DNA from: Frigidibacter sp. SD6-1
Lineage (GTDB): Bacteria; Pseudomonadota; Alphaproteobacteria; Rhodobacterales; Rhodobacteraceae
NCBI RefSeq assembly: GCF_030143255.1
Contig: NZ_JARJNR010000007.1
Span: 224,794 to 288,793 of the forward strand
Reading direction: 5' to 3'
DNA: 64,000 nt
Under the pieces are notes generated by a model that did no database searches, was not told where the DNA came from, and saw only the letters and a list, made by a program, of their open reading frames with translations. How positions within the stretch are numbered: position 1 is the stretch's first letter; each line of letters starts with the position of its first letter. Of the stretch, positions 18,811 through 26,864 are shown in pieces. The translations under genes and the position numbers were made by a program.

Positions 18811-18988
18811 TGCGACACCTCATTACCCAACATCACAGAGCTTTTAAGGTCAACTGCTGTCAAGTACGTTCTATATGGGTCTGTTGCTTTGACGGTGATG
18901 AACGGGATGCCCATGGGGGGTAATCCCCCCGAAAGCAAGGGGCTGCATAAGTAGAATTTTCTCGCCAAGATGAACGAGGAGATTCTGA

Positions 18989-19190
18989 ATGAAGACAAGC
19001 AGATACACTGAGGCGCATATCCTTGCGATCCTGCGGCAGGCCGAAGGCGGGATGCCGGTGGCCGATCTGTGCCGCGAGCACCGCATGAGCAGTGCGTCGT
19101 TCTACAAGTGGCGCGCCAAGTATGGCGGCATGGACGCATCCCTCATCAGCCAGATGAAGGCCATTGAAGAGGAGAACCGTCGGCTGAAGC
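18989..19190 (+). mobile_element. IS3-family orfA (HTH transposase subunit), truncated
   Basis: The ATG at 18989 with GAGGAG upstream starts MKTSRYTEAHILAILRQAEG, the N-terminus of IS3/IS407-type OrfA. The helix-turn-helix (LCREHRMSSASFYKWRAKYGG) and the start of the leucine zipper (EEENRRLKR) follow. At that point the 135-bp repeat begins and the match ends. OrfB, the integrase, is absent. Confidence 0.8.
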
Positions 19191-19321
19191 GCGGGGATAA
19201 TGGCGGAAATTTGCCGCCGCTCGCGCCGTCTGCCATGCAGGCAGGCACACCCGTCGAGGGCGGGATGCGGGTCCCCCAAAACCGCAGACGCGGCCTTGGG
19301 GCCGCGTCCGGGGGGTCTTGC
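19187..19321 (+). repeat. 135-bp structured repeat, copy 2
   Basis: This is a near-identical direct copy of 17157-17291. It interrupts the IS3 orfA right after its LKR codons and ends 15 bp from the stop of the caspase-fold gene. The TTGG-loop hairpin is conserved perfectly. The other dyad has one mismatch. Confidence 0.8.
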
Positions 19322-19335
19322 ACTTCGATGGATCG

Positions 19336-20976
19336 TCACAGCGAATCGACCATGAGCCGTGCAACGGTTTGCTGGTTCAGAAACCCGCTGACCGGCAGGC
19401 CGCGCGATTTCTGATATCTGCGCAGGGCGCGTCGCGTATCCTCGTCGACGATGCCGTCGACGTTTCCCGGATTGAGTTGCAACGCATCCAGCCGATCCTC
19501 GATCACCCGTTTGATGAAAGGTGTAAGGCCGAGGCCGTCCTCGGCGGCGGCGGCCGCCTCGATCCTTTGCTGATCGGCCGGGCTGGGGCCTTGCCGTTCG
19601 ATCAGCAGCTTTGCATCGGCCGCGAACGCGCCTTTCGGATAGGCCGCAAGGTAATCCTGGTAGCCCTGGACCGTGTTGATGGCAACGGCGCGATCCCACG
19701 CGGCCCGATCTGCCGCCTGCGCCTGACGCCTGCGTTCGTCGTCAAAGGGCTTCAACCGCTCCTGCGCGAGTTCCGCAAACAGGCCGTCCGGATAGCGCTT
19801 GAGGTAGGCCCGAAGCCCCGCCTCGTCGCCCGCCGCGCCGGTACTGTCCCAGAAGGCCCGGTCCGACGCGTCCTGTTCAGCCTTGCGCGCGGCGGCCTCT
19901 GCCTCGAGTTCGCTGGCGCGCCGGGCAGCCTGACCGGCGAGGGTCGTCACCTGCTGGCCTGTCAGATAGCCCGTGGCGGACAGATCGTTTCGCTTCTGCC
20001 AGCTCTTGATCGCCGCACGGGTTCCGGGGCCGAACAGCCCGTCGATGCCGCGGGGATCGAAATCGAGCAGAAGCAGGTTCTGCTGGATCTGGCGTCGCTT
20101 GTCGCGGCTGAGCCGAAGCGCATCCTCTTCCGCCGCCGCACGCGCCAGCGGGTCGTCCAGCAATTGCAGCGCCGTGCGGGCGTCGTCCGCGAACAACCCG
20201 TCCGGGTGACTGTCCAGGAAGGATTGGTAGGCCTGACGCGTGTCCAGCGCCTTGGTCGCAGCCCAGAGCTTTGTCTCGGCGCCAAGGCTCGCTTCGGCAT
20301 CGGTTTTCGCCGGGGCAGCGCCGTCGGGCCGCTGAAACACGTGTCTGTCCGAGACATAGCCGGAAACGACGACACCTTTCGCCCCTCGGGTCAGGGCGGC
20401 AATGCTTTCGCCACGGCGGCTGGATATCTGGTCGGCCAGCCGGGCGATCGCCGCGACATTGCCGGTCATCACGGTAACGCCCTGCGGTGGGTCGATCCGG
20501 CCGAGCCCTTGCGTCAACCCGCGCCCGAGGTCAACCGAGCCACCTTCTGTGGCGATCAACAGGAGCGCTGCGCCGGGATGTTCGGCCGCGGCGGCGAGAA
20601 CGGTGGAAAGGGACAGGCCTTCGTCGCCGATCGAGGCGAGGGTCGGCCCATCGGCATCGCGGCCAAGCAGCCAACTTTCCTCGCCCGCATGGGCGAAATG
20701 ACCGGCAAGCAGGATGACGGAGGAGCCTTCGGAGGCGCTGTTGCGGTAATAATCGGCAAACAGCCGATGCAGCGAAGCCGCTGTCGCGTCGCTGCCGGAC
20801 GTGACAAGAAACCCGGACGCATTCAGCGCCGTCACGACATCAAGCACGTCACCGGCGCGGGCGACGTCGTCTCCTGCCCAATACTTCTCGTTGCCGATGA
20901 CAAGGGCGGCGTCCTGCCCCCAGGCGGGGCCCATTGCGAGCGCCATGAACAGGCACGACGGCTTTAGAAACGGCAT
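19336..20976 (-). CDS. Exported caspase-fold (peptidase C14-like) protein with two peptidoglycan-binding domains; catalytic Cys absent
   Basis: This protein of 546 residues from the ATG at 20976 has a signal peptide (residues 1-20), then a caspase p20-like domain (ALVIGNEKYWAGDDVARAGDV; AGHFAHAGEESWLLG with the catalytic-type His near residue 93). The expected strand LLLLDACR reads LLLIATEGG, and no Cys occurs after residue 8, so it should lack protease activity. The rest contains coiled linker repeats of the AYQSFLDSHPDGLFADDA type, and two PG_binding_1 domains (DPRGIDGLFGPGTRAAIKSW; GNVDGIVDEDTRRALRRYQ) near residues 295 and 510. It probably acts as a periplasmic scaffold. The longer reading frame to 21054 is less likely. 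Confidence 0.8.
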   Translation of the reverse strand: MPFLKPSCLFMALAMGPAWGQDAALVIGNEKYWAGDDVARAGDVLDVVTALNASGFLVTSGSDATAASLHRLFADYYRNSASEGSSVILLAGHFAHAGEESWLLGRDADGPTLASIGDEGLSLSTVLAAAAEHPGAALLLIATEGGSVDLGRGLTQGLGRIDPPQGVTVMTGNVAAIARLADQISSRRGESIAALTRGAKGVVVSGYVSDRHVFQRPDGAAPAKTDAEASLGAETKLWAATKALDTRQAYQSFLDSHPDGLFADDARTALQLLDDPLARAAAEEDALRLSRDKRRQIQQNLLLLDFDPRGIDGLFGPGTRAAIKSWQKRNDLSATGYLTGQQVTTLAGQAARRASELEAEAAARKAEQDASDRAFWDSTGAAGDEAGLRAYLKRYPDGLFAELAQERLKPFDDERRRQAQAADRAAWDRAVAINTVQGYQDYLAAYPKGAFAADAKLLIERQGPSPADQQRIEAAAAAEDGLGLTPFIKRVIEDRLDALQLNPGNVDGIVDEDTRRALRRYQKSRGLPVSGFLNQQTVARLMVDSL

Positions 20977-21220
20977 GAAGACCTCGATCCCCTGAGGCGA
21001 GGCCGACACATTCGCAACGCGCGTCGGCTGCCAGTTCATGTCGCGACCCTTCACGGCCAGACACGGCCAGATTGGAAAGCCTGCGATCCAGGTCGAAATT
21101 TGAACGTCCGGGAGCCCCGTTTGTCCCGAAATCGCTTTATGGAGCCCGCGATCGTTGTCATGACTCGGTCCAGACAGACAGGGATTCCGGGCCCGGGAAA
21201 TTGCGCCTCCAAGCCGGAAT

Positions 21221-21247
21221 GGAACTGAGTGACGTCGCGTGCGTTTG
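21221..21247 (+). promoter_or_regulatory. EcfG-type promoter of the AI-2E permease gene
   Basis: GGAACT and CGTTTG are separated by 15 bp, matching GGAAC-N16-CGTT. The expected transcript start, near 21253-21256, lies after the GTG at 21239 and before the GTG at 21275. This supports 21275 as the start codon. Confidence 0.75.
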
Positions 21248-21274
21248 CAGGATCAGCGGCAGGTGGGAGGCTCA

Positions 21275-23167
21275 GTGGCTCAGGCTGACGACATCGAACC
21301 GATCCAGCCCCAACGCCCGATGGTAGGGTCCGCGCCGGGTGCATCGGTTGCATCGATCAGGGTGCTTGTGACCATCGTTGCGGTCTGCACGATCCTCTAT
21401 GTGGCAAGAGACCTTGTCCTGCCGCTTGTCCTTGGCATGCTGTTCGCCTTCATCCTGACGCCGGTGGTGAATTACCTGCGCGCCCATGGTTTGCGGGACA
21501 CCGCCGCGGTCACGGTGACGGTTGTCGCGACCTCGATGCTTGTTGGATCGTTCTTGCTGATCCTTATCTATCAGGTTGGCCAGATTGGCGCGAACCTGCC
21601 GCAATATCAGGGCAATGTCCTTGCCAAGGTCGACACGCTTCTTGCGGCCGGAACGGAAAACGAGATCATTTCGCACCTGCAAGGCATGGTCGAGCGAATC
21701 TCGGAACGGCTTGACGCACAAACCACCGAGACGGCAAGCAATCAGGCCATGAAGGTCGAGCTGGTCGAGCAGACCAGCCTCATGGCCTGGCTGACCGACG
21801 TCATCCTGCCGGCGCTGACACCCGTCGGCGTGTTCGGCCTGATTTTCATTGTCGTTATCTTCGCCTTGCTTGAGCGCGGAACCCTGAGGGACCGGCTGGT
21901 GCAGCTGATCGGAGGCTCGAACATCCTGGCCACGTCACGGTTGCTGGAAGAGGCAGGCATGCGGGTTTCGAAATTCCTGGTGGCGCAACTGACGGTGAAC
22001 GCCATCTATGCGGTGCCGATCTGGCTTGGCCTTTGGGTCATCGGCGTTCCCAATGCGCTTTTCTTCGGGCTTGTCACGCTTGTGATGCGCTTCGTGCCCT
22101 ATATCGGATCGGCCGTCTCGGCCGTCCTGCCCCTGCTGATGGCCGTGGCCGTATCGTCCGGTTGGTCGATCGTTCTGTGGACCGTGGCCCTGTTCCTGCT
22201 GGTCGAACTGGTCACATCATATGTGATCGAACCCTGGTTTTATGCCCAGCAAACCGGCATGTCGCCGCTGGGCGTGATCGTTTCGGCAATGTTCTGGACC
22301 TGGCTCTGGGGTCCGATGGGACTGATCATCGCCACGCCGCTGACAGTGTGCCTGGTTGTCATCGGGCATCATGTGCCCGGTCTGAGGCTGTTTCCGATCA
22401 TGTTGGGGGATGAGCCGGTGCTGACCGAATCCGCCCGGCTTTACGATCGGCTGCTCGCCGGCCGGTCGCTCGACTTCACCGAAGCCGCGGCATCGACAAC
22501 CAGGCAACGCCATCTGGCGGACTATTACGATCAGACGGCAATCCCCGCGCTGGCGCTTGCGAGGGTTGATCATGAGGCGGGGCTTCTGTCCGACTATCAG
22601 GTGCAGCGGATCGCCAGCGCTGCCTGGACCCTCGCCGAAGAGCTGGAAACGGTGGTCGAGGACGAGCTTGCCAATGCAGAAGAGGAACCTTCGGAAGAGG
22701 GGGCGAATTCTCTGGTGACGAACGGCATTCTTGACGGGATCGGCGCCCGGGTCGCTGTGATCGGGGCGCAGTCCGAGCTGGATGCGGTTGCGGCGATGAT
22801 GCTTGGTCAGTCGCTGCGTGCCGAGGGCGCGGAAGCGCTTGTCCTGCCGCTGCGTGCCGCCATTCCGCGGGCCCTGGGCAAGTTCGAGCCGACCGCGCTG
22901 ATCATCGTCACGCTTGATGCGGTCGTGGCGACGCCCGTGCCGTTGCTCGTCCGGCTGATCCGGCGTCGTCTGCCCGGGGTCGGCGTCTCTGTGGCGCGGT
23001 GGGCCATCCCCGTCGGGCAGGCGCAGTCACCAACCGGAAAGGAAAGGAACTTTCCGGTCGCGGAAGGGATGGAAGCCGTCTTCGCGACGGTCTTCGGAAA
23101 GGAGGCGCCGGCGCCTTCCCTGGAAAAACCCCTGACGCCCGTGTCGCCGGAGGCGCGACCGGCTTGA
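21275..23167 (+). CDS. AI-2E/PerM-family membrane permease with a long soluble C-terminal domain
   Basis: This inner-membrane protein of about 630 residues has PerM/YhhT-like helices: VLVTIVAVCTILYVARDLVLPLVLG at the start, FLVAQLTVNAIYAVPIWLGL and WFYAQQTGMSPLGVIVSAMFWTWLWGPMGLIIATPLTVCLVV near residue 350. Family members include AI-2 and proton/sodium exporters. The last 250 residues are soluble. They contain an acidic linker and a Rossmann-like segment (ARVAVIGAQSELDAVAAMMLGQSL...TALIIVTLDAVV), an extension absent from typical members of about 350-400 residues. The GTG at 21275 follows GGGAGG. Expression should depend on EcfG. Confidence 0.85.
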   Translation: MAQADDIEPIQPQRPMVGSAPGASVASIRVLVTIVAVCTILYVARDLVLPLVLGMLFAFILTPVVNYLRAHGLRDTAAVTVTVVATSMLVGSFLLILIYQVGQIGANLPQYQGNVLAKVDTLLAAGTENEIISHLQGMVERISERLDAQTTETASNQAMKVELVEQTSLMAWLTDVILPALTPVGVFGLIFIVVIFALLERGTLRDRLVQLIGGSNILATSRLLEEAGMRVSKFLVAQLTVNAIYAVPIWLGLWVIGVPNALFFGLVTLVMRFVPYIGSAVSAVLPLLMAVAVSSGWSIVLWTVALFLLVELVTSYVIEPWFYAQQTGMSPLGVIVSAMFWTWLWGPMGLIIATPLTVCLVVIGHHVPGLRLFPIMLGDEPVLTESARLYDRLLAGRSLDFTEAAASTTRQRHLADYYDQTAIPALALARVDHEAGLLSDYQVQRIASAAWTLAEELETVVEDELANAEEEPSEEGANSLVTNGILDGIGARVAVIGAQSELDAVAAMMLGQSLRAEGAEALVLPLRAAIPRALGKFEPTALIIVTLDAVVATPVPLLVRLIRRRLPGVGVSVARWAIPVGQAQSPTGKERNFPVAEGMEAVFATVFGKEAPAPSLEKPLTPVSPEARPA

Positions 23168-23255
23168 TGGCCCGGCCCGTGATCCCCGCCAGTCCGGGAC
23201 GAGGTCGGAAAGCCTGCCGGGCAGATGCCCGGCAGATCGCGCAAGGGCGTACAAG

Positions 23256-23426
23256 ATGCGTGACGATTTCGTACCCTTCGACATTGCACGGATGTTTCTT
23301 GGCACCCAGCCCACCCTCTTTTACCTGGAAATCGTCTTTCGCACCTGCCTGGTCCATGCCTGCTCGCTCCTCCTGCTCCGCTGGACCGGCGGGCGGGCCT
23401 GTCGATCGAGCCGTCGTGGGATGTGA
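23256..23426 (+). pseudogene. DUF421 (YetF-like) membrane protein, N-terminal fragment
   Basis: The ATG at 23256 encodes 56 residues. FDIARMFLGTQPTLFYLEIVFRT followed by LLLLRWTGGR is the start of DUF421/YetF proteins (first helix and start of the second). Similarity ends at GGR and a TGA follows at 23424. Normal members have about 150-230 residues. The rest of the 500-bp gap between the AI-2E gene and creA contains only the creA promoter. Confidence 0.6.
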
Positions 23427-23619
23427 AGTCACTGCAAGGTGCCGGGTCTGCGGTGTCGGTCACCGGGCCGCTGGGCTGCCTGGCTTGCGGACGGGTTCAG
23501 CACGGGGGCAAGCGCGATATGCCGCGCGCCTGAGACAGCCGTGACTGGACGAAGGCCGAGAGGGTGTCCGGCAAGTAGGTCGGGCGACGAAGACATGCCC
23601 GGCCGGGTGGAGGGCCGCC

Positions 23620-23646
23620 GGAACCGGCAGCCCATTCCGGCGTTGA
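23620..23646 (+). promoter_or_regulatory. EcfG-type promoter of creA
   Basis: GGAACC-N15-CGTTGA lies 20 bp before the creA ATG at 23666. This implies a very short leader. Confidence 0.75.
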
Positions 23647-23665
23647 GGGCGCAAAGGGGACCATC

Positions 23666-24145
23666 ATGAAAAAAACCGTAGCAAGACCGCATCTGGCCGC
23701 TGGCGTGATTCTGGCCATCTGCCTTGGCGCGACGGGCGCGCGAGGCGAGAAGGTGGGAGAGGTCGGCGTCGACTGGTTCGGCAATGATATCGTGATCGAG
23801 GCGCTCGTCGATCCGAAGGTCGAGGGGGTGACCTGTCATCTTGCCTATTTCGATCGCGGTGTCATCGACCGGCTTCAGAACGGCAACTGGTTCGAGGATC
23901 CGTCCAATTCGTCCATCGCCTGCCGTCAGACCGGCCCGATCGTCCTGGGCGATATCGACCGCAGCGAGGACGGCGAAGAGGTGTTCAAGGAGCGTCGTTC
24001 GATCCTGTTCAAGAAACTTGTGGTCCGGCGGGTCTTCGACGAAATGAACCAGACCCTGATCTATCTGTCGCACACGCGCGAGGTCGAAACCGGATCGGCG
24101 AAAATGTCGATCTCCACCGTGCCGCTTTACCAGGGCACAGATTGA
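23666..24145 (+). CDS. creA: CreA-family exported protein
   Basis: This small periplasmic protein of 159 residues has a signal peptide (residues 1-28, ending near ARGEKVG). It has the CreA consensus VGVDWFGNDIVIEALVDPKV, GVTCHLAYFDRG and GNWFEDPSNSSIACRQTGPI. Two conserved cysteines could form a disulfide. The family's biochemical role is unknown. The EcfG promoter upstream makes it a general stress gene here. A 10-bp stem-loop follows. Confidence 0.9.
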   Translation: MKKTVARPHLAAGVILAICLGATGARGEKVGEVGVDWFGNDIVIEALVDPKVEGVTCHLAYFDRGVIDRLQNGNWFEDPSNSSIACRQTGPIVLGDIDRSEDGEEVFKERRSILFKKLVVRRVFDEMNQTLIYLSHTREVETGSAKMSISTVPLYQGTD

Positions 24146-24153
24146 AACGGCCA

Positions 24154-24180
24154 CGGGCGCACCAAGATGCGGTGCGCCCG
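24154..24180 (+). terminator. Stem-loop after creA
   Basis: A 10-bp perfect stem (CGGGCGCACC/GGTGCGCCCG) with a 7-base loop lies between the convergent creA and DUF892 genes. No U-tract follows it on either strand. Confidence 0.5.
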
Positions 24181-24221
24181 GGCACGAGCCTTGTCAGGCT
24201 GGCCCGGTCAGACCACCCCGG

Positions 24222-24698
24222 TCAGGCCGCCGCGTTCACCGATTCCACTGCCATGCTTGTCAGCTTGGCATTCGCCGCCTTTTCCATGTCGAGGATCTGC
24301 GACAGCATGTCATGCGCCTCGGAATGGCCAAGCACCTTGGCCCATTCGCGCAGCGTGCCGTAGCGGGCGATCTCGTAATGCTCCACCGCCTGCGCGGCGG
24401 CGACGAGGGCGGCATCGAGGGCGACACCGCTGGCCCCTTTGATCAGGCCCTCGGTTTCCTTGATCAGCCCTTCGATCGCATCGCACTTTTCGCCCTCGGG
24501 CTTGGCGCCGATCGACGCGAAGACCTTGCCCAGAATGGAAATCTGTTCCTTGGTCTCGGCAAGGTGGTGTTCCACCGCCTTCTTCAGTTCGGCGCTTTTC
24601 GCCGCGGCGGCCACCTTGGGCAGCGCTTTCGTCAGCGCGTTTTCAGCGTAATAGACATCTTTCAGCGTGTGGTGAAAGGCATCGGCCAGCGTTTTCAT
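24222..24698 (-). CDS. DUF892/YciE-family ferritin-like protein
   Basis: This cytoplasmic four-helix ferritin-like protein of 158 residues has FHHTLKDVYYAENALTKALP at the start, HHLAETKEQISILGKVF, and AQAVEHYEIARYGTLREWA. Several Glu/His residues are spaced to bind a di-metal centre, as in YciE/YciF stress proteins. The ATG at 24698 follows AAGGAG on the minus strand. It is the third gene in a likely glsB-yidB-DUF892 run, and family members are typical osmotic or general stress proteins. Confidence 0.9.
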   Translation of the reverse strand: MKTLADAFHHTLKDVYYAENALTKALPKVAAAAKSAELKKAVEHHLAETKEQISILGKVFASIGAKPEGEKCDAIEGLIKETEGLIKGASGVALDAALVAAAQAVEHYEIARYGTLREWAKVLGHSEAHDMLSQILDMEKAANAKLTSMAVESVNAAA

Positions 24699-24784
24699 CG
24701 ATTTCTCCTTTTCAGTTCTGGGCAATAGTATCTTCACCTCCCGAGGCGCATCCGGAGGGGCAATGTGTGTGACAGTCGCCGTAT

Positions 24785-25267
24785 TCAGATGAGATAGGCA
24801 GCGTCGGCAGCCGATGGCAGCCGCCCCTCGGGCGTCAACCGGTCAATCATGTCGGGCAAGGCCTCGGCCAGGCGATCGACGATCACCTCTTCCGCCAGGC
24901 CGGTACGCCGTGCGAGATCAGACAGCAGCGGCGCGCCGAGACGGTCGCGCAGCTCGTCACGGGACATCGGCTTGTTGGGACCGCTCGCCACCCAGCTGTC
25001 CGCAGCCGAACCTCCGGTGTCGCCGGAGAGAAGGCGCATCAGACCGCCAACCGCATCGGATAGGGCCATACCCGCATTGTTGCCCGTAAAGATCGAGCCG
25101 ACCTCAGACAGGAAATCTCCGCCCCGAGGCCTGTCGGTGGCTGCACCGTTCGCTTGCTGGCGCGTCCTCACATCCGTGATGACGGAGCCGATCTTGTCGC
25201 GGTGCTGGTAGCCAGCGATGGCAGCCAGGCCGAGAAGCGCGAGTAAGGACGGAGTGCGATTACTCAT
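24785..25267 (-). CDS. YidB-like (DUF937) protein
   Basis: This protein of 160 residues has a short hydrophobic N-terminus (LLALLGLAAIAGYQ). It has a C-terminal DUF937-type helical domain: RLGAPLLSDLARRTGLAEEVIVDRLAEALPDMIDRLTPEGRLP. The function is unknown. It lies between glsB and DUF892 with 51-86 bp gaps and no promoter of its own that I can see, so it is probably co-transcribed from the glsB promoter. Confidence 0.82.
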   Translation of the reverse strand: MSNRTPSLLALLGLAAIAGYQHRDKIGSVITDVRTRQQANGAATDRPRGGDFLSEVGSIFTGNNAGMALSDAVGGLMRLLSGDTGGSAADSWVASGPNKPMSRDELRDRLGAPLLSDLARRTGLAEEVIVDRLAEALPDMIDRLTPEGRLPSAADAAYLI

Positions 25268-25318
25268 TGAAGCAACTCCCTTTTGTGCAAGCTCCGGGCG
25301 GAGACGAGCTTACCGAAC

Positions 25319-25570
25319 TCATGCCCGACGGGAGGCGAGGCCCCAGACAAACAGCACGATGATGGCACCGACGACGGCGCCGATGAGACCCGCACCCTCG
25401 CCCGGCGCATACCAGCCGAGGTTCTGGCCGAGATAGCTGGCCACGAAAGCACCCACGATGCCGAGAATTGCGGTCAGGACGAAGCCCGACGGTTCATTGT
25501 CGCCCGGCATGATGAACTTGGCGATGACCCCGGCCAGAAAGCCGATGATGATGGTCCAGAGGATACCCAT
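25319..25570 (-). CDS. GlsB/YeaQ/YmgE-family small membrane protein
   Basis: This 83-residue protein has three hydrophobic helices in the transglycosylase-associated pattern: GILWTIIIGFLAGVIAKFIMPG, GFVLTAILGIVGAFVASYLG, GLIGAVVGAIIVLFVWGLASRR. It is a small inner-membrane stress protein of unknown mechanism. A perfectly spaced EcfG promoter lies 39-65 bp upstream. Confidence 0.93.
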   Translation of the reverse strand: MGILWTIIIGFLAGVIAKFIMPGDNEPSGFVLTAILGIVGAFVASYLGQNLGWYAPGEGAGLIGAVVGAIIVLFVWGLASRRA

Positions 25571-25608
25571 TAGACGCTCCCTTTGCCGGCGGCTTGCCGG
25601 ACTGTCGG

Positions 25609-25635
25609 CAAACGCCGCAGGCGCCTGTTGGTTCC
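25609..25635 (-). promoter_or_regulatory. EcfG-type promoter of glsB (and probably yidB, DUF892)
   Basis: On the minus strand GGAACC and CGTTTG are separated by 15 bp. The -10 is about 39 bp before the glsB start codon. Confidence 0.78.
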
Positions 25636-25670
25636 CGAACCGGCCGTCGATCCGTCCGGAATGGCGCCCT

Positions 25671-26411
25671 TTACATGATCGGGCGCCGCTTGGGCTGTTC
25701 CAGTTCGATGAGGGCGAGATCGGCGAGCGGGCCGATCTTGTGGATACACAGTTTGCTGTCAGACCAGTTCACCAGACCGGCGCCGCGCAGCGACTTCAGG
25801 GTCTTGTTCGTGTGCACCAGCGACAGGCCAAGCGCATCTGCCAGGTCCTGCTGGCGGAAAGGCAGGGGGACGACATTGCCGTCTGCCAATCCGATGGCGC
25901 GCAGCCGTTCGAAGATGCGGATCAGCGCCCAGGCGATCCGTTGGCTGGCGTCGCGCTGGCCCAAAGAGGCGATCGTCTCGCCCAGGAAATGTTCCTCGAC
26001 GGCCGCGATCCAGGTCAGGTCGTAGGCACGTTCGGGATGCGACTTGAAAAGCTCCCAAAGGTCGCCGCGCTTGAAGACGCAAAGGCGCATGGTCGTCGTC
26101 GCCTCGACGGAATGCATCATCTCGCCCATGAGCCCGGCCTGAAGGCCCGAGAAATCGCCGGGAAACACGAAGTTGATGACCTGCCGGCGCCCGTTCTCAA
26201 GCGTCTTGTAGCGCGTGCCCATCCCCTCGAGCACCGTGAAGAGCTGCGGGCTGTTGGACCCTTCCATCAGGATCGTGGTGCCCGGATCGACCGCAAGTTC
26301 GCCCGACTTGAAGCGGATCATGAAGGCCAGCTCTTCCTCGGTGAACTGCGTGAAAAGCTCCTTCTTTCTCAGCGGGCAGGCCGCGCAGGCTGTGGTCAAC
26401 ATTTTGGCCAT
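25671..26411 (-). CDS. Crp/Fnr-family transcriptional regulator (paralogue 1)
   Basis: This regulator of 246 residues has an N-terminal cyclic-nucleotide-binding-type beta barrel (ILMEGSNSPQLFTVLEGMGTRYK, VFPGDFSGLQAGLM). A long dimer helix and a C-terminal winged helix follow (FRQQDLADALGLSLVHTNKTLKSLRGAGLV). The N-terminus has CAACPLRKK, two of the four cysteines an FNR iron-sulfur cluster needs; I do not see a full set. It is similar throughout to the regulator at 44.4-45.1 kb. A 16-bp motif shared with that paralogue lies 9 bp upstream of the start. Confidence 0.92.
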   Translation of the reverse strand: MAKMLTTACAACPLRKKELFTQFTEEELAFMIRFKSGELAVDPGTTILMEGSNSPQLFTVLEGMGTRYKTLENGRRQVINFVFPGDFSGLQAGLMGEMMHSVEATTTMRLCVFKRGDLWELFKSHPERAYDLTWIAAVEEHFLGETIASLGQRDASQRIAWALIRIFERLRAIGLADGNVVPLPFRQQDLADALGLSLVHTNKTLKSLRGAGLVNWSDSKLCIHKIGPLADLALIELEQPKRRPIM

Positions 26412-26419
26412 CCTCGATC

Positions 26420-26435
26420 CTATGTCACAGTTTAA
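26420..26435 (-). promoter_or_regulatory. 16-bp motif shared by both Crp/Fnr genes (copy 1)
   Basis: CTATGTCACAGTTTAA on the plus strand (TTAAACTGTGACATAG on the gene's strand) matches 45155-45170 in 15 of 16 bases. Both copies are upstream of a Crp/Fnr gene in the same orientation. It may be a shared operator or promoter element. Confidence 0.45.
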
Positions 26436-26486
26436 TGCGAACGGCCTCGCCTGGTTCCATCATGTCAAAAGGACTGGGGGTCTGCC

Positions 26487-26864
26487 ATGCGTCCCGAGAA
26501 TCACACAGCACGTTCCGGCGCGCACTATCTCGTCGTTGTCGGCGATTGCGTCGTCTTGCAGGATTTGTCCGATACCGTGGCCGAATTCGACACTGGCGCG
26601 ACCGTGATTGCCGTCAACCGTGCGAGCGATGCGCTGCTGGCGATTGCCAAGGTTCCGGAGATTGTGGTGGCCTTCATCGAGGCCGCACCGGACGACTTTG
26701 CCTGCACAAGGCTTTGTGCGGCGATACATGCGCGTCGGGGGCGGATGATCTTTCTTGGCGACGAGGCTGAAGAAGCCTGTGCAAGCGTCCGCACCCCCAT
26801 CCTTCATAGGCCGTTTTCATCGGAAATCGTGTTTCGCCGCCTCGGTCTTGTGCTGCGCGGTTGA
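26487..26864 (+). CDS. Degenerate receiver-like (pseudo-REC) protein
   Basis: This is a stand-alone protein of 125 residues. Its pattern follows a response-regulator receiver: YLVVVGDCVVLQDLSDTV (strand 1 and helix 1), EIVVAFIEAAPDD (strand 3) and TPILHRPFSSEIV (strand 5, normally xxKPF). The phospho-acceptor Asp at the end of strand 3 is replaced (AFIEAAP), and the conserved Lys is Arg. It therefore should not be phosphorylated normally. It is divergent from the Crp/Fnr gene. Its 3' end overlaps the convergent BrkB gene by 61 bp. Confidence 0.6.
   Translation: MRPENHTARSGAHYLVVVGDCVVLQDLSDTVAEFDTGATVIAVNRASDALLAIAKVPEIVVAFIEAAPDDFACTRLCAAIHARRGRMIFLGDEAEEACASVRTPILHRPFSSEIVFRRLGLVLRG

Noticed and set aside
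26440..26458. Possible EcfG promoter for Crp/Fnr paralogue 1 (minus strand)
   Set aside because: The spacing between GGAACC and CGTT is 9 bases, too short.
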